This document shows, piece by piece, positions 8,276-17,030 of a stretch of DNA of 64,000 nucleotides. Numbering within the stretch: position 1 is the first letter of the stretch; every line of letters begins with the position of its first letter. The notes beneath the pieces are model-generated. The model made no database searches and was not told where the DNA came from. It saw only the letters and a program-made list of their open reading frames with translations. The position numbers and the translations under genes were made by a program. The stretch is from a bacterium (GTDB lineage Bacteria > Myxococcota > UBA727 > JAUIJE01): the NCBI GenBank assembly GCA_030431455.1, contig JAUIJE010000021.1, positions 37,127-101,126 of the forward strand. Direction: 5' to 3'.

Positions 8276-9106
8276 TCAGCCGTCGCAGGACAGGCGGAAG
8301 CTGTCGTCCAAATCGAGGGGCAACACCAGCGTACGGTGCGACAAGGCCCGCGCCGCCGCGCACATCGCGTCCCGGGCGGCGGAGTCGTCGACGTAGCGGT
8401 CGAGGTACTCGGCCCCGAACACCGCTTTGTTTGCGTCGACGAACGGCGCGAGCAGGTCGCACTCGTCAAACTCGTGGCATTGCTCGTTCACCGCGAAGTC
8501 GAAGTCGTCCACCAACTGCTCGATTTGGTCGAGGTCGTTCTTGAGCCCCACCGCCAGGCCGCGGTCGTGGGCCGCCTCCGCGATGAAGCGGTTGTAGTCC
8601 AGTTGGTCGGCCGCGGTGAGCGGGAATCCAGGATCATTGGCGTAGCCGTCCATGTTGTCCGGCTCCACCGCGTCACAGCCCTTTTGCGCGGCCACATCGA
8701 GGCGGGCCTCCATCAGTTGGCGCACATGCGCGGACCGCGTATCCAACCACTTTTCGTCCGGCCACCCGTCGAGTTCGTTGCCGTAGTCGGCGGCATCGAA
8801 CTGGTCGGCGTCGTCCCGGTACGCTTCCCAGCTGCCCCCGGAGAAGTAACAAATCACCAACCGCCCCGCGGCGTGCAGGGCATCGATGGTGCCCTGGGGG
8901 GTCTCGACCATGTCCACATCGTACGCGTCGACGTCGTAGCCGGTGTTGATCGTACCCTGGAGCTGCCACTGCCAGGTCGTCTGCACCGGCACCGCCGGCC
9001 AACCGCCCGGCTCTGGTTCGGGCTCGTCACCCCCCGCGGGACAACCCGCGGCGAGCAGCGGCAGCACCGCGACCAAGACGCACAGCGAAAGAGGAGGTCG
9101 GGTCAT
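8276..9106 (-). CDS. GH114-like (endo-alpha-1,4-polygalactosaminidase-type) lipoprotein
   Basis: 276 residues with a lipoprotein signal peptide (LLAAGC, Cys22) and a short Glu-Pro spacer. The mature part begins with a WQWQLQG segment and continues with YDVDMVETP, RLVICYFSGGSWE, GCDAVEPDNMDGY and LAVGLKND. This is the pattern of the TIM-barrel family GH114 (formerly DUF297, TM1410-like), in which the acidic residues after the beta strands are catalytic. The predicted role is hydrolysis of a galactosamine-containing polysaccharide at the cell surface, perhaps in biofilm or prey matrix; the substrate is inference from the family. It stands alone, 37 bp from the stop of the cys operon. Confidence 0.8.
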   Translation of the reverse strand: MTRPPLSLCVLVAVLPLLAAGCPAGGDEPEPEPGGWPAVPVQTTWQWQLQGTINTGYDVDAYDVDMVETPQGTIDALHAAGRLVICYFSGGSWEAYRDDADQFDAADYGNELDGWPDEKWLDTRSAHVRQLMEARLDVAAQKGCDAVEPDNMDGYANDPGFPLTAADQLDYNRFIAEAAHDRGLAVGLKNDLDQIEQLVDDFDFAVNEQCHEFDECDLLAPFVDANKAVFGAEYLDRYVDDSAARDAMCAAARALSHRTLVLPLDLDDSFRLSCDG

Positions 9107-9143
9107 GGCCAGACGCTAGCCTGCCCGCGCCCGGTTGTCGCGC

Positions 9144-9581
9144 TCACCCCGCGCGGCCGTGGGTGCGCACCCCGCGGTAAAAGTGTTCGAACCCTTCGAA
9201 CGCCAAGAGCGCGTCCTCCAGGTCCGTGCCCTCTCGCAGGCAAAAAGCATCGAAGCCCACCCGGGCCAAATAATGCAACTGGTCTTTGCCGAGGTCGCCC
9301 ACCGCGCGCAGTTCGCCTTTGTAGCCGAGCTCCTCCCGCAGGCGCTTGGCGTGGGTGTAGCCGCGGCCGTCACCGAACACCGGGAAGTTCACCGCGATGT
9401 GCTGGACGCCTTTGAGCTTGCCCCCGAGATCGAGCACGTTGTCGGTGGGCTCGATCAAAAGCTGGGCGCCGCCGTCCTGCAGAAAGGTCGCGACGTCGAC
9501 GTACCCGCCCGCGGTCACCGGGGCTTGGTCCTCCACGATGGCGGGGCTATCCATGGTTTTGGCTTGGATCATCTGGCTCAT
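9144..9581 (-). CDS. DUF934 protein, last gene of the sulfate assimilation operon
   Basis: 145 residues. The GDGRGYTHAKRLREELGYKGELRAVGD core followed by DQLHYLARVGFDAF matches the DUF934 family, which is nearly always encoded next to cysI-type sulfite reductase. Its biochemical role is not settled; the constant linkage suggests a subunit or accessory factor for sulfite reduction. The start ATG overlaps the cysI stop in ATGA, so translation is probably coupled. A much longer open frame extends upstream but only as a shadow of cysI. Confidence 0.85.
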   Translation of the reverse strand: MSQMIQAKTMDSPAIVEDQAPVTAGGYVDVATFLQDGGAQLLIEPTDNVLDLGGKLKGVQHIAVNFPVFGDGRGYTHAKRLREELGYKGELRAVGDLGKDQLHYLARVGFDAFCLREGTDLEDALLAFEGFEHFYRGVRTHGRAG

Positions 9582-11230
9582 GACTTCTCCCCGTACACCG
9601 CATCGAAGAACGGCTGCTGGCCCAGCCGGCGGAAGGCCTGCAAGAACGGCTCGTCCGGGCCCTTGCGTTTTGCCAAGTACACATCGCCGATGGTCTCGAT
9701 GGCGTCGGTGACCTCTTCGCGCGAGAGCGCGGGGCCAAGCCACTTGCCGAGGCTGGCTTCGTCGCCGGCTTCGCCCCCGAGCATGATTTGATAGGCCTGC
9801 ACGCCTTTTTTGTCGATGCCGAGGATGCCGATGTGGCCGACGTGGTGGTGCCCGCAGGCGTTCACGCAGCCGGACATCTTGAGCTTGACCTCGCCGAGCT
9901 GCACCAGCTTGTCACTGTTGGCGAAACGGTCGGTGATGTCCTTCGCGATCGGGATCGAGCTCGCGTTGGCCAGGCTGCAGAAGTCGAGCCCGGGGCAACA
10001 AATCATGTCCGTGATCAGGCCGTGGTTGGCGGTGGCGAGCTCCAGGGCGTCGAGCTTTTCGTAGAGCGCGCGCACCTTTTGGGCCTCCACGTCACAGAGC
10101 ACGAGGTTCTGTTCGTGGGTGGTGCGGATTTCGCCGAACGAAAACTCGTCCGCCAGGTCCGCGAGCTGTTCCATCATCGCGTCGGTGATGTCCCCGGGCG
10201 GACGCTCGGTGGACTTCAGCGAGACCAGGACCGCGCGGTAGCCGGGCTGTTTGTGTTCGATGATGTTGTGCTTCAACCACTGGGCGTAGCGGGCATCCCC
10301 GTTGGGCCCAGTGACCTCGTCGGGGAGGCCCGATTGGTACGGCGGGTCCTCGAAGAAGGCCGCGTACTTTTCGAAGTCCGCGTCGGTCAGGGTCAGCGGC
10401 CCGCCTTTGATCTTTTCGAACTCCTCCTCGACCCGGGCCTGGAACGCCTCGAGGCCGAGGGTGCGGAGCAGAATCTTGATCCGGGCTTTGTACTTGTTCT
10501 TGCGGTCGCCTTCGAGGTTGTACACGCGCAAAATCGCGTCAATGTAACTGAGCAGGTGCTCTTTCTCGAGGTGGCTTCGCACGCACTTGGCGATCACCGG
10601 GGTGCGGCCGATGCCCCCGCCGGCCCAGACCTCGTAGGCCAAGCCCCCGTCGGGCCCTTTGATCAGCCGCACGCCGATGTCGTGAAAACGCATCGCGGTG
10701 CGGTCGTCCTGCGCGCCGGTCACGGCGATCTTGAACTTGCGCGGCAGGTAGTTGAACTCGGGGTGGAACGTCGACCACTGGCGAATCATCTCGCTGGTGG
10801 GCCGCGGGTCGAACAGCTCGTCCTTGGCCACCCCCGCGTACTGGTCCGAGGTGGTGTTGCGCACGCAGTTGCCCGAGGTCTGGATCGCGTGCATCTCGAC
10901 CGAGGCGAGGTCTTGCAGCAAGTCCGGCACGTCCTCGAGCTCGGGCCAGTTGTACTGGATGTTTTGCCGGGTGGTGAAGTGGCCGTAGCCCTTGTCATAT
11001 TTGCGCGCGATGTGCCCGAGCATGCGCAGCTGGTCGGAGCTGAGCATGCCGTAGGGGATCGCCACCCGCAGCATGTAGGCGTGGCGCTGTTTGTAGAGGC
11101 CGTTGCGCAGGCGAAGCTGCAAGAACTCGCCGTCGGACAAGGTCCCGGCCTTGTACCGTTTGACCTGGTCGCGGAACTCGGCGACGCGGCTGTCCACGAT
11201 GCTCTGGTCGACGGGGTTGTACCTATACAT
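9578..11230 (-). CDS. cysI: sulfite reductase (sirohaem/4Fe-4S), CysI-type
   Basis: 550 residues of the nitrite/sulfite reductase family, with the two ferredoxin-like/sirohaem half repeats. Visible signatures include GHFTTRQNIQYNW, VRNTTSDQYAGV, and the cofactor cysteines in CCPGLDFCSLA and LKMSGCVNACGHH (CxxxxxC ... CxxxC), which hold the 4Fe-4S cluster bridged to sirohaem. It reduces sulfite to sulfide with six electrons. No flavoprotein subunit (CysJ) is in the operon, so a ferredoxin or another small donor is likely. A GGAGG lies 6 nt before the ATG, and the gene overlaps the end of cobA by 8 nt. The context, with cysH, cysD and cysN, favours sulfite over nitrite as substrate. Confidence 0.93.
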   Translation of the reverse strand: MYRYNPVDQSIVDSRVAEFRDQVKRYKAGTLSDGEFLQLRLRNGLYKQRHAYMLRVAIPYGMLSSDQLRMLGHIARKYDKGYGHFTTRQNIQYNWPELEDVPDLLQDLASVEMHAIQTSGNCVRNTTSDQYAGVAKDELFDPRPTSEMIRQWSTFHPEFNYLPRKFKIAVTGAQDDRTAMRFHDIGVRLIKGPDGGLAYEVWAGGGIGRTPVIAKCVRSHLEKEHLLSYIDAILRVYNLEGDRKNKYKARIKILLRTLGLEAFQARVEEEFEKIKGGPLTLTDADFEKYAAFFEDPPYQSGLPDEVTGPNGDARYAQWLKHNIIEHKQPGYRAVLVSLKSTERPPGDITDAMMEQLADLADEFSFGEIRTTHEQNLVLCDVEAQKVRALYEKLDALELATANHGLITDMICCPGLDFCSLANASSIPIAKDITDRFANSDKLVQLGEVKLKMSGCVNACGHHHVGHIGILGIDKKGVQAYQIMLGGEAGDEASLGKWLGPALSREEVTDAIETIGDVYLAKRKGPDEPFLQAFRRLGQQPFFDAVYGEKS

Positions 11231-12026
11231 GAATGGCCTCCGGCGCGGCCTCGGCCGCGGCCACAGTGGACAAGATGGGGGTCATGGAGTCGGCCAGGCC
11301 CACCGCCTGCCCGAGCACGAGCAGCGCGGGGGTGCCGAGACCGGCCGCCTCGACGTCGTCCACGATGTGGGCGAGCCGGCTGTGCACAATTTTTTCTTCG
11401 GGGAGCGTGGCGCTCTGCACCATCGCGCACGGCATCGCGGGGTCGACCCCAGCCGCGAGCAGGCGGTCCTGGATGAGACCGAGCTTTTTACGCGCCATCA
11501 AGAACACCAGCGTGCCGCCGGCCTCGGCGAGGAGCGACCACTTGTCGGCCAATCCCTCGACGTCAAACGCGCTCGACGCGGTCACGATGGTCACGTGCTG
11601 TGCGATCGCCCGATGGGTCACGGGCACGTGCGCGGCCGCGGGACCGGCCAGCGCCGAGCTGATGCCGGGCACCACCTCGTGCGGCACCCGCGCCTCGGTG
11701 AGCGCGATGGCCTCTTCCCCCCCGCGCCCGAACACGAAGGGGTCGCCCCCCTTGAGCCGCACCACGTAGTGACCGGCCCGCGCCTCCTCGATGAGCAGGC
11801 GGTTGGTCACCTCCTGGGGCGTGTGCCGGCCGTCGGCGAGCTTGCCCACGTCGAGCACGCGGGCGTCTTCACGACAGTGCGCGAGGAGCGCGGGGTTGGC
11901 CAGGGCATCGCACAACACCACATCGGCCCGCGCCAGGTGGCGCACCGCCTTCAGGGTGATGAGCTCAGGATCGCCCGGGCCCGCGCCCACCAGGGCGACA
12001 AAACCAACGGGAGGGGTCTTTTCCAC
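11223..12026 (-). CDS. cobA: uroporphyrinogen-III C-methyltransferase (SUMT)
   Basis: 267 residues from a GTG start. Family motifs are all present: VGAGPGDPELITLKA at the N-terminus, ADVVLCDALANPALL, RLKGGDPFVFGRGGEE, VPGISSALAGPA and PVTHR. The enzyme transfers two methyl groups from SAM to uroporphyrinogen III to give precorrin-2. Here that supplies sirohaem for the adjacent sulfite reductase; the dehydrogenase/ferrochelatase step must be encoded elsewhere. The frame is open a further 21 nt upstream, inside cysK, but AAGGAG inside the last cysK codons lies 6 nt before this GTG, one base after the cysK stop. Only the SUMT domain is present; there is no CysG fusion. Confidence 0.92.
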   Translation of the reverse strand: MEKTPPVGFVALVGAGPGDPELITLKAVRHLARADVVLCDALANPALLAHCREDARVLDVGKLADGRHTPQEVTNRLLIEEARAGHYVVRLKGGDPFVFGRGGEEAIALTEARVPHEVVPGISSALAGPAAAHVPVTHRAIAQHVTIVTASSAFDVEGLADKWSLLAEAGGTLVFLMARKKLGLIQDRLLAAGVDPAMPCAMVQSATLPEEKIVHSRLAHIVDDVEAAGLGTPALLVLGQAVGLADSMTPILSTVAAAEAAPEAIHV

Positions 12027-12027
12027 G

Positions 12028-12960
12028 TCACGCTCCTTCAGCGTCAAACAACGGCGTAGACAAATACCGTTCGCCGGTATCGGGCAACACCGTCACGACG
12101 TTTTTCCCGGCCCCGAGGCGCTCGGCCACGCGGACCGCCGCGGTCACCGCCGCCCCGCAGGAGATGCCCACGAGCAGGCCTTCTTGGCGCGCGAGCAGCC
12201 GGGCCATCTTCATCGCCGCGTCGCTATCCACCTTTTCGATGGAATCGATCACGGATTTGTCGAGGATGTCGGGGATAAAGCCCGCCCCGATGCCCTGAAT
12301 CTTGTGCGGCCCGGGCGATTGGCCGGACAGCACCGGCGACTCCGCGGGCTCGACGGCCACGATCTCGGCCCCGGTCTTTTTCTCCTTCAGGACCTGGCCC
12401 ACGCCGGTGATGGTCCCGCCGGTGCCGACCCCGGCCACGAAGGCATCCAGGGACAGGCCCTGCATGTCCTCGAGAATCTCCGGCGCGGTGGTCTCGCGGT
12501 GGGCTTTGACGTTCGCTTCGTTTTTGAACTGCTGCGGAATGTACGCGCTCTCGGACCGCTCGAGCAGCTCTTGGGCTTTGTCGATCGCGCCCTTCATGCC
12601 GAGGCTCGCGTCGGTGAGCACCAGCTCCGCCCCGAGGTGCCGCAAAATCTTGCGGCGCTCGATGCTCATGGACTCGGGCATGGTGAGCACGAGCTGGTAG
12701 CCCTTGACCGCGCACACCATGGCGAGGCCGATGCCGGTGTTGCCCGAGGTGGGCTCGATGATCACGCTTTTGCCCGGCGTGATCAGGCCTTCTTCTTCGG
12801 CGCGTTCGATCATGAACAGCGCGGGCCGCTCCTTGACGCACCCGAGCGGGTTGAACAGCTCGGGCTTGACCCACACCGTGGCCGCCCCGTCCGGCACCAC
12901 GCGGTTGAGCTTGACCAAGGGGGTGCGCCCCACCGTCTGGTTGATGTTGTCAAATCTCAT
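12028..12960 (-). CDS. cysK: cysteine synthase A (O-acetylserine sulfhydrylase)
   Basis: 310 residues, the usual length. The PLP-binding lysine is in the segment [11 protein letters not shown] (normally NPxxSVKDR), and the substrate loop [12 protein letters not shown], the phosphate-binding [10 protein letters not shown] and the C-terminal GISCGAA are intact. It combines sulfide with O-acetylserine to make cysteine and is the last step of the pathway encoded in this operon. The ATG overlaps the end of cysN by 11 nt, with GGAGG about 9 nt upstream inside cysN. Replacement of the usual Ser by Cys and Asp by Glu beside the PLP lysine is a mild departure from the consensus. Confidence 0.93.
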   Translation of the reverse strand: MRFDNINQTVGRTPLVKLNRVVPDGAATVWVKPELFNPLGCVKERPALFMIERAEEEGLITPGKSVIIEPTSGNTGIGLAMVCAVKGYQLVLTMPESMSIERRKILRHLGAELVLTDASLGMKGAIDKAQELLERSESAYIPQQFKNEANVKAHRETTAPEILEDMQGLSLDAFVAGVGTGGTITGVGQVLKEKKTGAEIVAVEPAESPVLSGQSPGPHKIQGIGAGFIPDILDKSVIDSIEKVDSDAAMKMARLLARQEGLLVGISCGAAVTAAVRVAERLGAGKNVVTVLPDTGERYLSTPLFDAEGA

Positions 12961-14725
12961 AGAACCACTCCTCCACGCCGCGTTTGAGGCGCGGTCCGAT
13001 GTGTGCGAGCACTTTGTCTGCGGCGTCGGCCAGGCCGGTCTGTTCGGGGTCGACCACCAATGTGTCTGGGCTGTCCCCCTCGCGGCCCACCCGCACGGGG
13101 AAAAACTGCGCCACCCCCGCGAAGCGCGGCACCACCCGTTCGGGCGGGATCGCGATGCACAAAAGCCCGGCCTTGGCCAGCTGCCGCGCGCAGGCGAGCA
13201 CCGCGCGGTTGTCCGCGCCTTCGAGCAGGCCGTCGTCGACCATGGCGGTGGCAAAGCCCGCGTCGAACAATTGCCGTTCCAGGGCCCGGGCGAACTCCAG
13301 CCGTGGGCCTTTGCCCGACAGCCACACCACCCCGCCTTGGTGCCCAAAACGGCGCGAACGCTCTTCGCTGCTCACCGGCAGGTGACTCGGCGCCGCGGGC
13401 GCGTCGGCGGCCACATCGTAGGGCGCATCGTAGATGACCCCGCCCCCGGCCAAGTCGTAGCCGTCGACGACCACGAACCGCCCCGAGGGGGCGATGACGT
13501 CGGCGGCATCGAACGCGATGGGCTGTTCGGTGACAAACTCCACCTCGGCCACGTCGTTCTTGTTGATCTTGTCCTTTTGGCTGGTGTGCACTTCCAATGT
13601 CGATGCATCAAACACGCGGTCGATGCGCGCGAGCTTGGCCGGGACCTCGGCGGTGCAGAGCTTGATCTTCACCGGGCGGCCCACGTCGAGGCTCTTTTGC
13701 CCCATCCAGAACACCCGGGCCTTGACCCGGTTGCTGGTGGCCGCGCGCTGTTCGCCCTCGGCCTGGGCCGCGACGTGACCGCGCTCGACGAAGATCTGTT
13801 CGGAGAGCGTGATGCCCACCGACTCGCCCGCCACCGCGGTGGTCTTTTCCGGCGCCGACCACGTCTCGATGGACTGGACCGTGCTCTCCTTGCCCCCGGG
13901 CAAGAACACCAACTTGTCCCCCACCGAGAGCGACCCCGACTCGATGCGCCCGGCGAGGATGCGCCGGTGATCGAACCGGTAAATGTCCTGCACGTAAAAC
14001 CGCAGCGGGGCCTTTTCGTCCCGGGCCGGGACTTCAAAGTCGTCGAGCACGTCGGTGATGGTGCCGCCGCCGTACCACCCGGTGTGGGGCGAGCGCTCGG
14101 CCACGTTGTCGCCGTCCCGCGCGCTCACGGGGATGAAGCCGAGCGGGTCCACCCCAATGGTGGAGAGGTACTGGCGATACTCGCGTTCGATGTTGTCGAA
14201 CACCGCCTGGTCGTAGCCCACGCGGTCCATCTTGTTCACCACCACGAACACTTGCTTGACCCCGAGCATGGAGAGCAAGTACCCGTGGCGCCGGCTTTGC
14301 TCCTGCACGCCCTCGTCGGCGGCGATGAGCAACAAGGCCGCGTCGGCCTGGGCCGCGCCGGTGATCATGTTCTTCAAAAACTCTTTGTGACCGGGCGCGT
14401 CGATGATCACGTAGCGCCGCTTGTCGGTGGCGAACCAAATCTGCGCGGTGTCGATGGTGATGTTCTGGTCGCGCTCGGACTTGAACGCGTCCATCAAGAA
14501 CGCCCACTCAAAGGGCACGCCCCGGCGCTCACAACTTTTTTCGATCGCTTCTTTTTTGCCCTCGGGGAGCGAACCGGTGTCGTGAAAAAGCCGGCCCACC
14601 AGCGTGGACTTTCCGTGGTCGACGTGACCCACAATGACAATGCGCAGCGGGGCCGCCTCCAACGCCTGGTTGTCCTCGGGGGTCGCGGGCTGTTGGCTCG
14701 ATTTTGTTTTTGGTTGCGCGGTCAT
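12950..14725 (-). CDS. cysN: sulfate adenylyltransferase subunit 1 with degenerate APS-kinase domain (CysNC-like)
   Basis: 591 residues. The N-terminal part is an EF-Tu-like GTPase with intact G1 (GHVDHGKST), G3 (DAPGHKEF) and G4 (NKMD) motifs, followed by two beta-barrel domains. With CysD it forms ATP sulfurylase, using GTP hydrolysis to drive APS formation. The last ~130 residues line up with the APS kinase of CysNC fusions (linker [17 protein letters not shown]), but the P-loop GxxGxGKST is replaced by [10 protein letters not shown], and the segment matching the substrate lid is missing. The kinase is therefore probably inactive. That fits the neighbouring CysH, which has the Fe-S cysteines of an APS reductase and needs no PAPS. 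The ATG overlaps the cysD stop by one base. Confidence 0.92.
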   Translation of the reverse strand: MTAQPKTKSSQQPATPEDNQALEAAPLRIVIVGHVDHGKSTLVGRLFHDTGSLPEGKKEAIEKSCERRGVPFEWAFLMDAFKSERDQNITIDTAQIWFATDKRRYVIIDAPGHKEFLKNMITGAAQADAALLLIAADEGVQEQSRRHGYLLSMLGVKQVFVVVNKMDRVGYDQAVFDNIEREYRQYLSTIGVDPLGFIPVSARDGDNVAERSPHTGWYGGGTITDVLDDFEVPARDEKAPLRFYVQDIYRFDHRRILAGRIESGSLSVGDKLVFLPGGKESTVQSIETWSAPEKTTAVAGESVGITLSEQIFVERGHVAAQAEGEQRAATSNRVKARVFWMGQKSLDVGRPVKIKLCTAEVPAKLARIDRVFDASTLEVHTSQKDKINKNDVAEVEFVTEQPIAFDAADVIAPSGRFVVVDGYDLAGGGVIYDAPYDVAADAPAAPSHLPVSSEERSRRFGHQGGVVWLSGKGPRLEFARALERQLFDAGFATAMVDDGLLEGADNRAVLACARQLAKAGLLCIAIPPERVVPRFAGVAQFFPVRVGREGDSPDTLVVDPEQTGLADAADKVLAHIGPRLKRGVEEWFYEI

Positions 14726-15576
14726 CACATGTACCCCTCGGCGCGCAGCCGTTCGAACGCGTCTTCCGCTTCTTGGTCCTGGGCCCGGGTCGAGCGCTCG
14801 GCGATCTTGGTCCGCTTGAGCTCGACGATGATGTCCTCGGCGGTCTTGGCCGGCGACTCCACCCGCGACGTGCACGGTTCGCACCCGAGGGAGCGATACC
14901 GACAGCCATCGCCCATGTCGTAATAGACCGGGACCACGGGGATGCCCTCGCGCTCGATGTACTCCCAAATGTTCACTTCGGTCCAATGCAGCAGCGGGTG
15001 CACACGAATGTGCGTGCCCGGCTCAAAGTCGGTCTTGAACTGGTCCCAGAGCTCGGGAGGCTGGTCTTTGAAGTCCCATTCAAACGCCTTTCCTCGAGGA
15101 GAAAAGTAGCGTTCCTTGGCCCGGGTGCCCTCTTCGTCGCGGCGGATGCCGGCGAACACCGCGTCAAAGCCGTTCTTGCTGATGATCGCCTGCAGCGCGT
15201 CCTTTTTCAGCGCCGAGCAACACTCGACCCGGGTGGCGTTGCCCTCGGGGAACGTCTTTTTGCTGTTGTAGACCTCCCAGTTGGTCTCGACGATGAGCTC
15301 GAAGTTCCACTTTTTGGCGAGCTCATCGCGGAACTTGATCATCTCCGGAATCTTGTACTGGGTGTCGACGTGCAACATCGGAAACGGGATGTGCCCAAAG
15401 AACGCTTTGCGCACCAGCCACAACATCACGCTCGAGTCTTTGCCGATGGACCACAACATGCCCACCTTGTCGAACTTCTTGAACGCCTCGCGGATCACGA
15501 ACACCGACTGCGCCTCGAGCTTGTCGAGGGCGAGGTCGCGCTCGCGCCGGGATTCAGGGACTTCGTCCAGACTCAT
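14725..15576 (-). CDS. cysD: sulfate adenylyltransferase subunit 2
   Basis: 283 residues. The adenylyl-forming PP-loop is [11 protein letters not shown]; the more common form is SGGKDS. Further family segments are [47 protein letters not shown] and the C-terminal [12 protein letters not shown]. It transfers AMP from ATP to sulfate, making APS, in a complex with CysN. AAAGGA lies 9 nt before the ATG, and the start overlaps the cysH stop as ATGA. A 22-codon upstream extension of the frame is a shadow of cysH. Confidence 0.94.
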   Translation of the reverse strand: MSLDEVPESRRERDLALDKLEAQSVFVIREAFKKFDKVGMLWSIGKDSSVMLWLVRKAFFGHIPFPMLHVDTQYKIPEMIKFRDELAKKWNFELIVETNWEVYNSKKTFPEGNATRVECCSALKKDALQAIISKNGFDAVFAGIRRDEEGTRAKERYFSPRGKAFEWDFKDQPPELWDQFKTDFEPGTHIRVHPLLHWTEVNIWEYIEREGIPVVPVYYDMGDGCRYRSLGCEPCTSRVESPAKTAEDIIVELKRTKIAERSTRAQDQEAEDAFERLRAEGYM

Positions 15577-16322
15577 TGTGCACTTCCTTTGCTGCCCGGG
15601 TGTAGGCCACACTCTTTTTGATCCGGGCTTTCCCACCACCAACGGCCGGACCGGATGTCGACGAGGTCTTCACGTCCCTTTTCGTAGCCAGGCACCGGAC
15701 GCGTGCACGGAGCACACCCAATCGACGGGTAGCCCTCGTCGTGCAACCGGTTGAACGGCACATTGTGCTGTTGCACGAAATCCCACAGGTCCTGCTCGCT
15801 CCAGCGGGTCAGCGGGTTGACCTTGACCATGCCGTGGCCCTCGTCGTGCTCGAACACCGGCAGCCCGCGACGGGTCACGCTCTGCGCGGCCCGGAGCCCG
15901 GTGATCCACGCCTGTTTGCCCGAAAGCGCCCGGGACAGGGGCTCGACCTTGCGAATGCGGCAACACTCTTTGCGGTTGTCGACGGAGTCGAAGTACGACT
16001 GCGGACCCTTGAGCCGCACAAGCGCCTCGACCACTTCGGTCTTCGGGAAGTAGACATCGAACTCCATCTTGTACCGGTGCCGGGCTTGGTCCATCACAAT
16101 GTATGTGGATTCGGGCAGCCGGCCGGTGTCGAGGGTGAACACCCGGACCTTCAGCCCCGCCTCGGACAACAGGTGCAGCAGCACCATGTCCTCGACCCCG
16201 AAGCTGCAGGCCATGGTCAGCTTGTCGCCAAATGTCTCGTGGGCGAAGGCGAGGATGTCCTGCGCGTCCGCGTCGGCGAAGCGTTGGTTGAACGATTCGA
16301 GGTGGTCGAGATGCGCGCTCAT
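15573..16322 (-). CDS. cysH: adenylylsulfate (APS) reductase, Fe-S type
   Basis: 249 residues. Family features are [23 protein letters not shown] and the C-terminal catalytic cysteine in ECGLHPG. Two cysteine pairs, CCRIRK in the middle and CAPC near residue 200, are the 4Fe-4S ligands that mark the APS-reducing branch; PAPS reductases of enteric type lack them. It reduces APS to sulfite and AMP with thioredoxin or a similar donor. The start has GGAGG at 5-6 nt and overlaps the stop of the PQ-loop gene as ATGA. Together with the broken APS kinase domain in cysN, this points to a PAPS-free route. Confidence 0.93.
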   Translation of the reverse strand: MSAHLDHLESFNQRFADADAQDILAFAHETFGDKLTMACSFGVEDMVLLHLLSEAGLKVRVFTLDTGRLPESTYIVMDQARHRYKMEFDVYFPKTEVVEALVRLKGPQSYFDSVDNRKECCRIRKVEPLSRALSGKQAWITGLRAAQSVTRRGLPVFEHDEGHGMVKVNPLTRWSEQDLWDFVQQHNVPFNRLHDEGYPSIGCAPCTRPVPGYEKGREDLVDIRSGRWWWESPDQKECGLHPGSKGSAQ

Positions 16323-16633
16323 GCCGCCTCCCCGAGGGGTTTGCGCAGACGACGACCGAGGACGCGGCGCAACCACGGCCGGTCATTTCGGTAGTAGAGG
16401 ACCTGGGCCAAAAACGTGCTGCGGAAGACAATGCCGAGCATGAAGCCCCCGATGAACACCGTTTCGCCGAGGTGAATCGCGTAGAGGAACGCCAACACCC
16501 GGCCGAGCAGATTCAGTCCGGGAAAGAAGGGCGAGATGTCGTCGGCGTGTTTGCGCTGAAACAGCCTCGCGATTTGCGGGAGGTAGCTCGCCTCGATGGC
16601 GACGATGCCCAGTGCTCCGATTGTTGCCCACAT
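16319..16633 (-). CDS. small PQ-loop / SemiSWEET-like membrane protein, first gene of cys operon
   Basis: About 104 residues with three hydrophobic segments. The sequence YLPQIARLFQRKHADDIS has the PQ-loop proline-glutamine motif, and LGRVLAFLYAI plus FIGGFMLGI fill out a three-helix unit like that of SemiSWEET sugar transporters or the LAB_N domain fused to lipid A synthase in other bacteria. Its ATGA overlap with cysH makes it a member of the sulfate assimilation operon. A role in moving a sulfur compound or an intermediate is conceivable but not shown. The ATG at 16633 is chosen because GGGG lies 6 nt upstream; a GTG four codons earlier (16645) is possible. Confidence 0.75.
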   Translation of the reverse strand: MWATIGALGIVAIEASYLPQIARLFQRKHADDISPFFPGLNLLGRVLAFLYAIHLGETVFIGGFMLGIVFRSTFLAQVLYYRNDRPWLRRVLGRRLRKPLGEAA

Positions 16634-16647
16634 GTCTGACCCCACAC

Positions 16648-16680
16648 GAAGGGCCGGCTGCGTCGTCCGCGCCGGCCTTC
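16648..16680 (-). promoter_or_regulatory. hairpin between poly-Cys leader and first cys gene
   Basis: GAAGGCCGGC pairs with GCCGGCCCTTC (one bulged base) across a 12-nt loop, a very stable stem. It ends 14 nt before the start codon of the PQ-loop gene and directly before the GTGGGG that serves as its likely ribosome binding site. No U-run follows, so it is not a classical terminator. It may act by limiting ribosome access or by promoting Rho action, with the leader ORF 46 nt upstream controlling its folding. Confidence 0.6.
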
Positions 16681-16726
16681 GTTCCTTGAGAGATTTGATT
16701 TTGTCGAGGAAGAAAGGTTGCGCGGA

Positions 16727-16819
16727 CTAGCCACAACAACAGCAACAACAGGTGTCGCCGCAACACGCCGCCTGGGCGGTGATCTTGAACTGGGGCTCAA
16801 GGGCGCGTTGCATGTTCAT
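16727..16819 (-). CDS. poly-cysteine leader peptide (30 aa), likely leaderless
   Basis: A 30-codon ORF starting MNMQRALEPQF and ending AACCGDTCCCCCCG, then TAG. Eight of the last twelve residues are cysteine, including a run of six (TGT TGT TGC TGT TGT TGT). It lies 93 nt upstream of an eight-gene cysteine-biosynthesis operon in the same direction, and a strong hairpin fills the gap. No Shine-Dalgarno is present. A sigma-70-like -35 (TTGACA) with a 17-nt spacer places transcription start at or next to one of its two ATG codons, so the message is probably leaderless, perhaps starting at the second ATG (16813). Poly-cysteine leaderless ORFs acting as cysteine-responsive attenuators are known from mycobacteria; the same logic would apply here. 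Translation is unproven. Confidence 0.7.
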   Translation of the reverse strand: MNMQRALEPQFKITAQAACCGDTCCCCCCG

Positions 16820-16821
16820 TG

Positions 16822-16850
16822 ACTGTGCGGTTTGGCCCTGGATCTGTCAA
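16822..16850 (-). promoter_or_regulatory. predicted promoter of the cys operon
   Basis: On the minus strand TTGACA (16850-16845) is followed by a 17-nt spacer and CACAGT (16827-16822), a weak -10 with three of six consensus bases. The expected start point, 6-9 nt further on, coincides with the start codons of the poly-Cys ORF. A perfect -35 with a weak -10 is typical of an activated promoter; no activator site could be assigned. Confidence 0.6.
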
Positions 16851-17030
16851 CGGATTTTTACGCGGTGCGGCACGTGATGCCTGGAGGCCGCATCGCCCGC
16901 GTCACCGAACGCGACGAGGACAACCCCGCGGCCCCGTCCCCGCCTGCGCCATCAGCCAGGCGCGGTTTTTGGCACGAGGGCTGCGTTGGTCCCCGCACCC
17001 GTTTCCCCAAGAGGGCCAAGGAGAGCCCCC

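Noticed and set aside
9578..11230. Nitrite reductase
   Set aside because: Same family, but linkage to cysH, cysD, cysN, cysK and cobA favours sulfite reductase.
12960..14923. Long plus-strand frame over cysN
   Set aside because: Antisense shadow of cysN, which has intact GTPase motifs.
16648..16680. Classical intrinsic terminator after the poly-Cys ORF
   Set aside because: The stem is strong, but no U-run follows on the minus strand; a translational or Rho-linked mechanism is more likely.
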